A DNA stretch of 64,000 bases from Clostridium sp. OF09-36 (lineage in GTDB: Bacteria; Bacillota; Clostridia; Lachnospirales; Lachnospiraceae). The number at the start of each line of letters is the position of its first letter. Position 1 is the stretch's first letter. The position numbers and the translations under genes were made by a program. The notes below the pieces were generated by a model, which was not told where the DNA came from, made no database searches, and worked only from the letters and a program-made list of their open reading frames with translations. Below, one piece after another: positions 54,892 through 63,794 of this stretch. The stretch lies in contig NZ_QUMD01000002.1 of the NCBI RefSeq assembly GCF_003481985.1, forward strand, positions 124,001-188,000, read 5' to 3'.

Positions 54892-55860
54892 ATGGCTGAA
54901 AATGATACACATTACAATGGAACTTCTGATATGAGTGACAACGATGCGGCGGCTCCGCTTCCGGAACTGGAAGAAGAAAAGGCAGTCTATCCGGACGATG
55001 CAGCAAATATCCCTGTGGCTCCGCTGCCGGAGCCCGGTGAGGGCGGACCGGTCTATCCGGGAAACAGCACAAGCGGAGCCATCGGCGGAAACTGGGACTG
55101 GGGCAATAACAGCAACAACCACTGGGGACATCATGGAAACAACTGGGGCAACAGCTTCCTGCCTCTTACTCCCACGAACCCCGCAATTTCCCCGCGTTAT
55201 TACGGACAGGTGCGTTTCTTAAATGCCTCCACCAACAGCTTTGCCGTCAACATCACCATTGATGGTACTGCGTATGCCATCAATTCCCGGTTTGGCACCA
55301 TCTCGAACTATGACTGGATCTCGGATGGTTTCCATACGGTTACCGTCCGCCGTGCCTCCGGCATGCGTTCCGTGCTTCTTCGGCAGAACTTTCCGTTTAC
55401 CGCCGGCAAAAAGGTAACTATGGTTCTGGTAGATTCCGCCTCCGGCGGTCTGGAAATGGTACAGATTTCTGACACCGGCTGTAATACCCGCGCCTATAAT
55501 ACCGGCTGCTACCGCTTTGCCAACATGACCTACAGCGGCTCCCGGTATGATCTGCTGCTTTACGGCGGCGAAACCATATTCCGGAACGTGGCCTTCCAGA
55601 CCGTTACCCCATATAAGCAGGCCATGGCCGGTACCTACCAGTTCTACGTAACAAGCTCAGGCAATTACTCCTTCCTGCGCGAGATTCCGATCATAGTCAT
55701 TGGCTTTGGCGGCTCCGGCACCATTGCCGGAAACAATCAGGCAGAGGCACTGCTCTCCGCACAGATTGAAATTGTAGCCGGCCAGAATTATACCTCGTAT
55801 CTGATCGGGAACACCTGGTCCGATATCGGTCTGCGGCTGCTGACCGTAGAGGATTCCTGA
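54892..55860 (+). CDS. DUF4397-domain protein with Asn/Gly/Trp-rich linker
   Basis: About 322 residues. An acidic N-terminus with two related repeats (AAPLPELEEEKAVYPDDAAN and VAPLPEPGEGGPVYPGNSTS) is followed by a low-complexity linker (GNWDWGNNSNNHWGHHGNNW). Two DUF4397-like beta domains begin RYYGQVRFLNASTNSFAVNI and CYRFANMTYSGSRYDLL. DUF4397 domains occur on cell surfaces, yet no signal peptide is visible. GAGG lies six bases before the ATG at 54892. Confidence 0.75.
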   Translation: MAENDTHYNGTSDMSDNDAAAPLPELEEEKAVYPDDAANIPVAPLPEPGEGGPVYPGNSTSGAIGGNWDWGNNSNNHWGHHGNNWGNSFLPLTPTNPAISPRYYGQVRFLNASTNSFAVNITIDGTAYAINSRFGTISNYDWISDGFHTVTVRRASGMRSVLLRQNFPFTAGKKVTMVLVDSASGGLEMVQISDTGCNTRAYNTGCYRFANMTYSGSRYDLLLYGGETIFRNVAFQTVTPYKQAMAGTYQFYVTSSGNYSFLREIPIIVIGFGGSGTIAGNNQAEALLSAQIEIVAGQNYTSYLIGNTWSDIGLRLLTVEDS

Positions 55861-55938
55861 TTTTGTTCACAAAAGAATGTGCCTTGGCACATTCTCACGG
55901 AGTGTTTTATATGATAGGACGTAATTTCCTATCATATG

Positions 55939-55983
55939 AAAAAGGCGCTCTGGCAGCAAATTCCACTGCCAGAACGCCTTTTT
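55939..55983. terminator. Bidirectional terminator between DUF4397 gene and pilT
   Basis: AAAAAGGCG and CTCTGGCAG pair with CTGCCAGAACGCCTTTTT, giving T-runs on both strands. A smaller hairpin, AGAATGTGCCTTGGCACATTCT, lies at 55873-55895. Confidence 0.85.
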
Positions 55984-55999
55984 CGCATCCTGTCTTCTA

Positions 56000-57064
56000 T
56001 TATAGCCTTGCCAGCTTCTTTTCCATCAGCTCACCGTTGCTGCTGTAAATAACAGCATTTTCCCTGCTGATCTTTCCATCCTTAAACAGCTTTATGAGGC
56101 TGTTGTCCATGGTGATCATGCCTTCCTCCTGGGAGGTAGCGATGATATTATCGATCTGGTGGATCTTGGACTCACGGATCAGGTTTCGGATCGCATTGTT
56201 AAAGAACATAACCTCAAAGGCAGGGACCACACCGCCCTCCACCTTCGGGATCAGCTGCTGGGAAACCACGGCCTGCATGACCATGGAGAGCTGTGCCCGC
56301 ACCTGTTCCTGCTGTGCCGGCGGGAAGCTGTCAATGATTCGGTCTATGGTGTTGGCCGCGCCGACTGTGTGCAGGGTAGAAATGACCAGATGACCGGTCT
56401 CTGCCGCAGTCAGTGCTGTCTTGATCGTTTCTTCATCGCGCATCTCACCAACCAGAATAACATCCGGTGCCTGACGGAGCGCTGCGCGAAGACCCGTCAC
56501 GTAGCTTTCGGTATCCAGGCCGATCTCTCGCTGGGTAACAACACTCTGATTATGCCGGTGCAGGTACTCGATCGGATCCTCCAGCGTGATCACATGCACG
56601 TTGCGTGTCTTATTGATCTGGTCAATGATACAGGCCAGCGTGGTACTCTTACCGCTTCCCGCAGGTCCCGTTACCAGAACAAAGCCCTTCGTCATATGGG
56701 AAATATCGATCACCACCTGAGGGATGTTCAGATTTCGAAAATCCGGCAGGTCAAATGTGATCACACGGATGATTGCAGCCAGAGAACCTCTCTGACGGAA
56801 TACATTGACACGGAAACGGGAAACGCCCGGAAGTGCCATTGCAAAGTCATCGTCACCGCATTCCACGACATGATCCATGCTGCGGTTATTTGCCAGTGCG
56901 TAAATTTCCCGCACCATCTCTTCAATTTCTTTCGGAAAAATCTTTTCGTCACTCTGATACATGATCTTTCCGCCCACCTTCCAGGAAAGCGGCATGCCTG
57001 GGATCAGGAATATATCTGCCGCACCCTGTTCTACTGCATTGCGCAGTACATCTTCTGTAAACAA
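56000..57064 (-). CDS. pilT: PilT-type type IV pilus ATPase
   Basis: A hexameric secretion ATPase. Visible: Walker A GPAGSGKSTT, Asp box ITLEDPIEYLH, Walker B VILVGEMRDEETI and His box GHLVISTLHT, then the PilT-like C-terminal AVVSQQLIPKVEGG. The start is set at TTG 57064 because AGGAGG lies eight bases before it; the ATG at 57097 has no ribosome site and would overlap the upstream gene. About 354 residues, typical of retraction ATPases. It is the only ATPase in the cluster, so it may power assembly here as well as retraction. Confidence 0.9.
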   Translation of the reverse strand: MFTEDVLRNAVEQGAADIFLIPGMPLSWKVGGKIMYQSDEKIFPKEIEEMVREIYALANNRSMDHVVECGDDDFAMALPGVSRFRVNVFRQRGSLAAIIRVITFDLPDFRNLNIPQVVIDISHMTKGFVLVTGPAGSGKSTTLACIIDQINKTRNVHVITLEDPIEYLHRHNQSVVTQREIGLDTESYVTGLRAALRQAPDVILVGEMRDEETIKTALTAAETGHLVISTLHTVGAANTIDRIIDSFPPAQQEQVRAQLSMVMQAVVSQQLIPKVEGGVVPAFEVMFFNNAIRNLIRESKIHQIDNIIATSQEEGMITMDNSLIKLFKDGKISRENAVIYSSNGELMEKKLARL

Positions 57065-57081
57065 AGGCACTCCCTCCTGCT

Positions 57082-57507
57082 TTAATTGCCACTCCATACC
57101 GGAATGGACTGATCGATCTCATAGTCTTCCTGGTGATATACCTTCCAGGAAAGCACCTGATACGTTTTCTGTTCCCAGTCCAGCGCCAGTTCTACCCGGA
57201 GCGCCTGACCTGCATTCATGGCCACATCGGTACAATAGGTGCCGGAAGCACTCTGCAGATATGGCATAAGACTGTCTTTGTCGCCCTTTAAGAGCGCCTG
57301 GTCTGCCAGCTGTAAAAATGCCTCTCCCGCCGCATCCGCGCGGTAGTATTCCTGCACCGAATCTGCGCTTCTGCGGGAAAGTGCGTCCTCCCGCTTTGCG
57401 TTGCCAAGGGACAATACACTGAATGTCACCAGGCAAAGCACAATAAAGATCAGGATCAGACTGGAACTTCCGATATTCGCTTTTCTTCTGATTTCCTGTT
57501 TTGCCAT
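57082..57507 (-). CDS. Pseudopilin-like or PilX/GspK-like membrane-anchored protein
   Basis: About 141 residues with a short basic leader (MAKQEIRRKANIG) directly followed by a 21-residue hydrophobic helix (SSSLILIFIVLCLVTFSVLS) and a soluble domain containing EYYRADAAGEAFLQLAD. The G-then-hydrophobic layout resembles type IV prepilin leaders, but the usual Glu at +5 is missing, as in GspK-type tip proteins. The ATG at 57507 is nine bases from GGAGG. Confidence 0.6.
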   Translation of the reverse strand: MAKQEIRRKANIGSSSLILIFIVLCLVTFSVLSLGNAKREDALSRRSADSVQEYYRADAAGEAFLQLADQALLKGDKDSLMPYLQSASGTYCTDVAMNAGQALRVELALDWEQKTYQVLSWKVYHQEDYEIDQSIPVWSGN

Positions 57508-57592
57508 CTGTCTCATCCTCCGGATGTTTCCTGTGATCCTCCACCTGCTGTCCGGCCCGGTTCCTTGTTTTTCCCATTTGGCGTCCGCCTGG

Positions 57593-57994
57593 CTATGGTC
57601 TCACATATTTCGCTGCTTCCAGCACAAACAGTTCTTCGCCGCGTTCTCCGGCTTCCCGGATCACAATCTGAAGATTTTGCATGCCGGTATCCTGCACGGA
57701 CTCTGTCAGGACACCCGTATAGACCGCCGCAGCAGGGTCTTGTGTCTCTTCCCAGTCTGCATTCCAGTAGCGGTCCTGCTTCCCATCCATGCGCTCATCT
57801 GAAAGCTTCCAGAGCTCTGCCTCCGACTGTGCCGCGCTGACAGCATGGTCACGCTCCCAGGCTAGACGGCTCATCCGGTCTGATTTTGCAAATGCAAGAA
57901 TGCAGGTAGATGCGCAGAGCATAAAGAAAAATACGACTACCATCATTTCCATCAGGAAAATGCCGGAGCCGGAACCACCTCGTTTATTCGTCAC
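57593..57994 (-). CDS. Type IV prepilin-like protein
   Basis: About 133 residues. After a basic leader (MTNKRGGSGSG) comes IFLMEMMVVVFFFMLC, a prepilin peptidase site with Gly at -1 and Glu at +5. A soluble domain follows (SRLAWERDHAVSAAQSEAEL). The GTG at 57994 overlaps the upstream stop as GTGA, showing translational coupling. It is the clearest pilin-type N-terminus in the operon. Confidence 0.7.
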   Translation of the reverse strand: MTNKRGGSGSGIFLMEMMVVVFFFMLCASTCILAFAKSDRMSRLAWERDHAVSAAQSEAELWKLSDERMDGKQDRYWNADWEETQDPAAAVYTGVLTESVQDTGMQNLQIVIREAGERGEELFVLEAAKYVRP

Positions 57995-58485
57995 TCCGTC
58001 ACCGCCCTTCCGCTGCGCAAAGATAACGTCAGACTGCCTCCGCCTGTTCCCATGGTTTTTACATGAAGCAACGCGCCATCCTGCTCTAATTCCAGACCGT
58101 CGCATTCCAGAATTTCCAGACCGTCTGCAAGCCCGAGTCCACTGTCTTCATAGGTAAATAACTCGCGGATGCTGCCCTCAAAATAGTAGATCCAGGTGAC
58201 GTAGTCCCCGCCTTCGATGCTTTCCCGGATTTCCAGAACCTGCTGTCCGTCAATCGTTTTTACATCTACACAACCTTCCGTATCGCCCTGTCGTACCTTG
58301 TTCGCCACGTACTGGAGCGCGACACTTCCGGTATAAGTCTGGTCCATACGCCTGCTGATATTTTCATACACCTTGCTTCCTGCAAGTACCGTAAACAGGG
58401 CACACATGATGAAGACAAGGAACAGGAGCATGGTAAAGAGGACACTCATGGTCTGTCCGTCGTTGCGGTTATGGCTGCCAGTCAT
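57991..58485 (-). CDS. DUF4860-like pilus-associated protein
   Basis: About 164 residues: a short polar leader (MTGSHNRNDG), one hydrophobic helix (SVLFTMLLFLVFIMCALFTV) and a beta-rich domain (GSVALQYVANKVRQGDTEGC, IDGQQVLEIRESIEGGDYVT). It resembles DUF4860 proteins found in Lachnospiraceae pilus clusters. GGAGGT lies seven bases before the ATG at 58485. It overlaps both neighbours by a few codons. Confidence 0.65.
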   Translation of the reverse strand: MTGSHNRNDGQTMSVLFTMLLFLVFIMCALFTVLAGSKVYENISRRMDQTYTGSVALQYVANKVRQGDTEGCVDVKTIDGQQVLEIRESIEGGDYVTWIYYFEGSIRELFTYEDSGLGLADGLEILECDGLELEQDGALLHVKTMGTGGGSLTLSLRSGRAVTE

Positions 58486-58812
58486 TGTCTTCACCTCCTT
58501 CTACAGGGATCACGGTGATGTCTGGCATGATATTGGAAGCGAAACCGCTGTAGAACACGTTGTAGCGTTCCCGGTCGATCTGGATTCCATAATGCTCCTC
58601 CAGGTATTCCACGCTCGGCGGATAACGCCCTTCAATCGCATAACACTGTACAGAAGCCTGGCGGATCGCCTTGATCAGGGTATCAGAGCCTCTGACTTTG
58701 CACGGCCCAGGAAGGAAAACACTCCGTTCACAAACAGGCCCATGACCGCGCCGAACACGATCACAGAGGCAATGCATCCAGCCAGGAACCGCTTATCCCA
58801 TTTTTTTTTCAT
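58469..58812 (-). CDS. Pilin-like membrane-anchored protein (frameshifted)
   Basis: The ATG at 58812 (GAGGG six bases upstream) opens MKKKWDKRFLAGCIASVIVF with a membrane helix and reaches GRAKSE. A one-base loss near 58689 (GAGGCTCTG for GAGGGCTCTG) shifts the frame, after which SDTLIKAIRQASVQCYAIEG, RYPPSVEYLEEHYGI follow. The joined protein is about 114 residues and resembles small GspG-like pilins with a YPPS turn. It lies 19 bases after pilC. Confidence 0.65.
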
Positions 58813-58831
58813 GTTCATCCCTCCGTCAGTC

Positions 58832-59874
58832 TCAGCCTACCCCCGCCAGGATTCCTGCCAGCGGAAGCATAACAGAAAGAAGGATCAGCCGACTGCCACT
58901 GCCAGGACTGCCACCAGAGTAGGTTCCAGTCTTGCCACCATAGCATCAATGGAAGCATCTGCCTGCTGTTCATAGTCATCTGAAATTTCCTGCAGCACTT
59001 CGTCCATCTTACCGCTTCGCACACCTACTTTGATAAGCTGGATATGAAAGCTGCTGAACAGTCCGGATTCCTTCATGGCCTCATAATAGCCCTCACCCAG
59101 CTGCAGTTTTTCGCTGCAGACATCGATTTTTTCTGCCACCTTGCCATTGTCTACCAGCTCTCTTGCCAGCTCCATACCTTTATCCAGTTCCATACCGCTG
59201 CGAATGGTCAGTGCAAGCACTGCGGTGAAACGGCGGCCTGCAGCTGCCAGCGCTGTCTTGCTGTTTCGTTTCAGCCTCTCCATAAGCTTGTGAGCAATCG
59301 TCAATTCTTTTCCTGCGCCAGCCGCGATTGCCGCGATCAGGACTGCCACTGCCAGAAGTACAAACACCACCAGAGCTGCACCGCTTAAAATACCGCCAAG
59401 CCTGGAGGCCGCCTGGGAAAGCGGAGACATCTGTACACCAAGCTGTGCGTATACCTGCTCAAAAACCGGCATTACGCGGGTGAACAGGACAAATAGTACA
59501 ATCAGAAGCATGCCGACCATCATCACCGGATAGGTAATAGCATTGCGGATATTTTTCATCATGTAATATTCTTTTTCATAATAATCTGCCAGGGACTCCA
59601 TCATCTGGTCCAGGGTACCACTCTGCTGTCCCAGCTTTGCCATGCGCACCACGTAGGGCGGAAATGCGCCGGTACGTTCCAGGGATTCGAAGAACGGGTC
59701 GCCCAGCTCTACATCTTCCCCCATGGTGTGAAGGAGCTTCTTTTCCTCTTCGGTAGGAGCATCGTCTGCCATCAAATACAGTCCTTCATCTAACGGAACT
59801 GCCGCTTTTAACAGAATCGATACCTGAAGGCAGAATGCCGACAGTTCCCGTCCGGTATAAACTTTCGCTGCCAT
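58832..59874 (-). CDS. pilC: PilC/GspF-type inner membrane platform protein (frameshifted at C-terminus)
   Basis: Two T2SSF domains (about 10-130 and 205-325). Visible: ELSAFCLQVSILLKAAVPLD, FPPYVVRMAKLGQQSGTLDQ, AITYPVMMVGMLLIVLFVLF and SSFHIQLIKVGVRSGKMDEV. Near 58888 GTCGGCTGATCC lacks one C; restoring it gives the last helix (LILLSVMLPLAGILAGVG) and a stop at 58832. Joined length is about 347 residues. It anchors the PilT-type ATPase. Confidence 0.9.
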
Positions 59875-59893
59875 AGTCCTCTCCCCTTATGCC

Positions 59894-61006
59894 TTAGTAA
59901 GTATATTTTGCCTGATAATTGGATCCGTTTCCAATGTACTGCCTGATAGACTCACTCTGTCCTCCTGAGGAAGCAAAGGTCGGGTCCATCAGAGACCAGT
60001 TGTGTCCGTCAAAGTAAATGAAGTTGTCGACCCAGCCTATATTATCGATGTAGACATTGACCCATGCGTGATACAGCCCGCCGCTGTAGCCGATAACCAG
60101 TTTCGTCGGGATATCCTGAGAACGCAGCATTGCTGTCATCAGAGCTGCATAGTCAAAGCATATGCCTGTTTTCTGCGCCAGCACCTGGTCCACATTCGGA
60201 AGATAACCGCTCTGTACCGAAGCGGCCTTGGCAGTGTCGTAGGTAATGTTGTTGATCACATAATTGTATACATTGGTAACCACGCCGATCGCATCTGCCG
60301 CAGAAGCCGCCAGCTCCGCGCCCTTATTGACTGCCGCGCTTCCGTTCCAGAAGTTTACATACTGGTTCGGGGTCAGGAATGGGGCAAACTCATCGCTCAA
60401 GCTGACCGATACATTCTGGCTCATAACCTGTGCGTACTGGTTGCCACTGACATTCTCGAAAATCTTGATGCTGTAGGTTCCGCTTCCCTCGGTAAACGGG
60501 AACACCTCGTAGGCATCACGCGCGTTTAAGTCGTACGTATAAGTGGTTGACTTTGCAATCTGGATCTTGATGCGGCTCTGTCCGCCGGTATACTTGATCA
60601 TGACATAGCCCTTGGATGTATTGGATGCATCGATGGTGGCACGACCATTTCCATAGGTCACACTGCCGCTTGCCACCGGGGTACGCACATCGCTGCCTGC
60701 CGGTTTCTGGTAGAGCGGAACAGCTTCGTCCTCGATGACAGCCAGAGTCTCTGCTGCACCAGCGTCTGCCAGCCCCAGAGATTCCTGAGAATCTTCTGCA
60801 GTCTCCGTCACTGCTGCAGTTGCTTCACCTGTCTCTGCGGTTTCGGTCTTCTGTTCGTTTTCCACAGACTCTTTCCCATTTTCCGCAGATGCTGCGACGT
60901 TCGCAGAAGCCGCCGTTTCTGCCGGAACGCTACTGCCCGCGCACCCGTACAGCATAACTGCCGTCATCACAGCTGCTGCACTGACACAGATATTTCTTTT
61001 TTTCAT
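59894..61006 (-). CDS. Transglutaminase-like lipoprotein
   Basis: A 370-residue lipoprotein (signal ending LYGCAG) with a Thr/Glu/Ala-rich linker, a beta domain (about 110-200) and a transglutaminase-like cysteine protease fold. The catalytic Cys is in GICFDYAALM, the His in YHAWVNVYID and the Asp in WSLMDPTF. It is the first gene of the pilus operon, 19 bases before pilC. Such enzymes can cross-link or trim surface proteins, so it may act on the pilin; that is inference. Confidence 0.85.
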   Translation of the reverse strand: MKKRNICVSAAAVMTAVMLYGCAGSSVPAETAASANVAASAENGKESVENEQKTETAETGEATAAVTETAEDSQESLGLADAGAAETLAVIEDEAVPLYQKPAGSDVRTPVASGSVTYGNGRATIDASNTSKGYVMIKYTGGQSRIKIQIAKSTTYTYDLNARDAYEVFPFTEGSGTYSIKIFENVSGNQYAQVMSQNVSVSLSDEFAPFLTPNQYVNFWNGSAAVNKGAELAASAADAIGVVTNVYNYVINNITYDTAKAASVQSGYLPNVDQVLAQKTGICFDYAALMTAMLRSQDIPTKLVIGYSGGLYHAWVNVYIDNIGWVDNFIYFDGHNWSLMDPTFASSGGQSESIRQYIGNGSNYQAKYTY

Positions 61007-61106
61007 ACGTTAACACCTCTTTTGCGAAAACGCCCCTGGATCCCAGGAGTGCCTTGCTGCTAAACAATTTCATACATCTGGTAACTGCCTAGCAAATCTG
61101 TTCTTT

Positions 61107-61847
61107 TTAGTTCAGCCGCTGTCTCACGATCTCGTAAGCCAGAACTCCGGCTGCCACGGATGCATTCAGGGAGTCGATGTCGCCCTTCATAGGAATCGAA
61201 GCGATCATATCACATTTTTCACGGATGAGCTTGCCGACTCCGTTTCCTTCGTTTCCGATCACCAGACCGATCGGTCCTTTTAAATTCAGACGGTACATGA
61301 CTTCACCGCCCATATCCGCGCAGACAAACCATAAGCCACGTTTTTTCAGGTCTTCGATCGTCTGCGCCAGGTTGGTAACCTTTGCCACCGGCGTGTAGTT
61401 TAATGCACCAGCGGAGGTTTTTGCTACCGTTGCAGTAAGACCTGCCGCGCGGTGCTTCGGAATGATGACACCATGTGCACCTGCCAGGTTTGCGGTACGG
61501 ATGATCGCGCCGAGGTTGTGCGGATCCTCAATTCCATCGAGCAGGAAGATAAACGGCGGCTCACCCTTTTCTTCTGCTGCCTTTAAGATGTCCTCTACCT
61601 CTGCGTACTCGTAAGCCGCAGCGTAGGCGATGACACCCTGGTGCTTTCCAGTCTCGGACATCTGGTCCAGGCGCTCTCTCGGCACGAAATTGATGATGGT
61701 ATCGCCCTTTCTTGCCTCTCTTACGATGGTCTGGACCGGTCCGTCCTTGCAGCCATCCTGCACGAACAGCTTATCGATCGTTTTGCCGGAGCGGAATGCC
61801 TCTAACACGGCATTGCGTCCTTCAATGGTTAATTCTTCGTATCTCAT
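61107..61847 (-). CDS. rlmB: 23S rRNA (guanosine-2'-O-)-methyltransferase RlmB/TrmH family
   Basis: A 246-residue SPOUT methyltransferase. An N-terminal L30e-like domain (IEGRNAVLEAFRSGKTIDKL) is followed by the knotted domain with LDGIEDPHNLGAIIRTANLA, LVIGNEGNGVGKLI and IPMKGDIDSLNASVAAGV, the SAM-binding motifs. Family members modify G2251 of 23S rRNA or similar sites. It overlaps mrnC by four bases. Confidence 0.92.
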   Translation of the reverse strand: MRYEELTIEGRNAVLEAFRSGKTIDKLFVQDGCKDGPVQTIVREARKGDTIINFVPRERLDQMSETGKHQGVIAYAAAYEYAEVEDILKAAEEKGEPPFIFLLDGIEDPHNLGAIIRTANLAGAHGVIIPKHRAAGLTATVAKTSAGALNYTPVAKVTNLAQTIEDLKKRGLWFVCADMGGEVMYRLNLKGPIGLVIGNEGNGVGKLIREKCDMIASIPMKGDIDSLNASVAAGVLAYEIVRQRLN

Positions 61848-62284
61848 GAAAGTTCTCCAATCTTTTCCAGTCCGTCCCGGATCAGCTCCAGGAGACGGTC
61901 GTGACGTGCCTGCAGGTACAGATAGCCGACAAGTGCCTCAAAGCCGGTTGCCATGCGGTAATCGATCATGGTGGCGTGCTTGGCCGTGGTGGCTGACTTG
62001 GCATTGCGCCCGCGCTTATAAACTGCCAGCTCTTCCTCGGTTAAGTCCTCCTGAATGGCTTTGATGATATTCGCCTGTGTCTCTGCCTTTACCAGACTGG
62101 CACTCTTTTTATGCATCTTGTTGACCTGCATGCTGCCGTGGTTGATGACCTTCGTGCGGATGAGCAGCTCGTAAACGGCATCTCCGATGTAGGCCAGCAC
62201 CAGCGGCGAGTAGGTCCGCGGATCCACCGCTTCCAGCTTTAAAGCTTTCGCGATAGCCTCCTCGATCTTTATGCTCTCTTCCAT
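61844..62284 (-). CDS. mrnC: Mini-ribonuclease III
   Basis: A 146-residue RNase III-like domain without a dsRNA-binding domain, matching MrnC, which matures 23S rRNA ends. The catalytic motif is YIGDAVYELLIRTK, and HATMIDYRMATGFEALVGYL supplies the second acidic site. It sits between cysS (16-base overlap) and rlmB (4-base overlap), the usual Firmicute order. Confidence 0.95.
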   Translation of the reverse strand: MEESIKIEEAIAKALKLEAVDPRTYSPLVLAYIGDAVYELLIRTKVINHGSMQVNKMHKKSASLVKAETQANIIKAIQEDLTEEELAVYKRGRNAKSATTAKHATMIDYRMATGFEALVGYLYLQARHDRLLELIRDGLEKIGELS

Positions 62285-63678
62285 TTTACACCCTCTCTGG
62301 TATCTTCCAGGATAATGCCCATATCCAGAAGCTGCTGGCGGATCTCATCGGCACGGGCAAAGTTTTTCTCTTTTCTTGCCTGCTGTCTTGCCGCGATCAG
62401 CTCCTCGATTTCGCTGTCCAGAACCTCTGCCTTGCGTTCGGTAATGATACCAAGAACATCGCTCAGTTTGCTGATGGTTTCCTTAAGCAGATCTACATAG
62501 GCTTTGCTGCTTTCTTCGTTTGCGGTGCTGTTTGCCAGCTTAACCAGCTCGAAGATTGCAGAAACCGCATCTGCTGTGTTGAAGTCATCGTCCATAGCTG
62601 CCTCGAATTTTGCGATCAGCTCGTTCACGGTCTTCTGGTTCTCCTGCTCTGTCTCAGTCAGTGCATCGCCGGATACCTTGCCCTGCAGCTCTTTTAACTT
62701 TTCAACAGAAGTGATGATACGCTCCAGTCCGTTCTTGGAAGCCTCCATGAGCTCCGCACTGAAGTTGATCGGGCTGCGGTAGTGGGCGCTCAGCATAAAG
62801 AAGCGCAGAACCTGAAGGTCATACTTTTCACCGATCTCGCGAACGGTAAAGAAATTTCCAAGAGACTTGGACATCTTCTTGTTATCGATGTTCAAGAAGC
62901 CATTGTGCATCCAGTAATTTGCAAAGGTCTTGTCGTTTGCTGCCTCAGACTGCGCAATCTCGTTCTCGTGGTGCGGGAAGATTAAGTCCTCGCCGCCTGC
63001 ATGGATATCGATCTGCTCGCCCAGATACTTTTTGGACATCACAGAGCACTCAATGTGCCAGCCCGGACGGCCCTGGCACCACGGAGACTCCCAGTATGGC
63101 TCCCCGTCTTTTTTCGGTTTCCAGAGCACGAAGTCTGACGGATCCTCTTTATTTTCTTCACCGGTTACCTTCAGCTCACGGAAGCCGGACTGCATCTCAT
63201 CTAAGTTCTTGTGGGAAAGCTTGCCATAGCCCTTAAAGGATTTGGTGCGGAAATATACGGTACCGTCTGCTGCCACATAAGCATGTCCCTTGTCGATCAG
63301 GGTCTGGATCATCTCCAGCATACCTGCGATCTCCTGGGTTGCCTGCGGGTGGGTGGTTGCCGGTTTTACATTCATGTCCGCCATGTCTTTCTTGCACTCT
63401 GCGATATAGCGTTTAGAGATGGTTTCCGCATCGACGCCTTCCTCAATGGCTTTTTTGATGATCTTGTCATCTACATCCGTGAAGTTGGAAACGTAGTTGA
63501 CATCGTAGCCCTTATACTCGAAATAACGGCGCACAGTATCGAAAATGATCATCGGACGTGCGTTTCCGATATGGATAAAGTTGTATACAGTCGGGCCGCA
63601 CACATACATTTTTACCTTTCCCGGCTCCAATGGCACAAACTCTTCTTTTCTTCTGCTCAGAGTATTAAAAATTTTCAT
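62269..63678 (-). CDS. cysS: Cysteinyl-tRNA synthetase
   Basis: A 469-residue class I synthetase. The HIGH motif is in FIHIGNARPM and KMSKS in NKKMSKSLGN. The zinc ligands are the Cys in MYVCGPTVYN, the Cys in WHIECSVM and the His pair in FPHHENEIAQS. The anticodon-binding helices run from about 400, ending ILEDTREGVKWKRA. The full length is intact. Confidence 0.97.
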   Translation of the reverse strand: MKIFNTLSRRKEEFVPLEPGKVKMYVCGPTVYNFIHIGNARPMIIFDTVRRYFEYKGYDVNYVSNFTDVDDKIIKKAIEEGVDAETISKRYIAECKKDMADMNVKPATTHPQATQEIAGMLEMIQTLIDKGHAYVAADGTVYFRTKSFKGYGKLSHKNLDEMQSGFRELKVTGEENKEDPSDFVLWKPKKDGEPYWESPWCQGRPGWHIECSVMSKKYLGEQIDIHAGGEDLIFPHHENEIAQSEAANDKTFANYWMHNGFLNIDNKKMSKSLGNFFTVREIGEKYDLQVLRFFMLSAHYRSPINFSAELMEASKNGLERIITSVEKLKELQGKVSGDALTETEQENQKTVNELIAKFEAAMDDDFNTADAVSAIFELVKLANSTANEESSKAYVDLLKETISKLSDVLGIITERKAEVLDSEIEELIAARQQARKEKNFARADEIRQQLLDMGIILEDTREGVKWKRA

Positions 63679-63794
63679 AATCGTTTTCTCCTTGTCTTCT
63701 CCTACTATTTTGGCTGTTTCTTTCCTGTGCGGTCTCTGCCGCTGCTCACTTGCAGATGGCCTGCAGCAGGATTGCTGATGCTGTGCTTTTAGAA

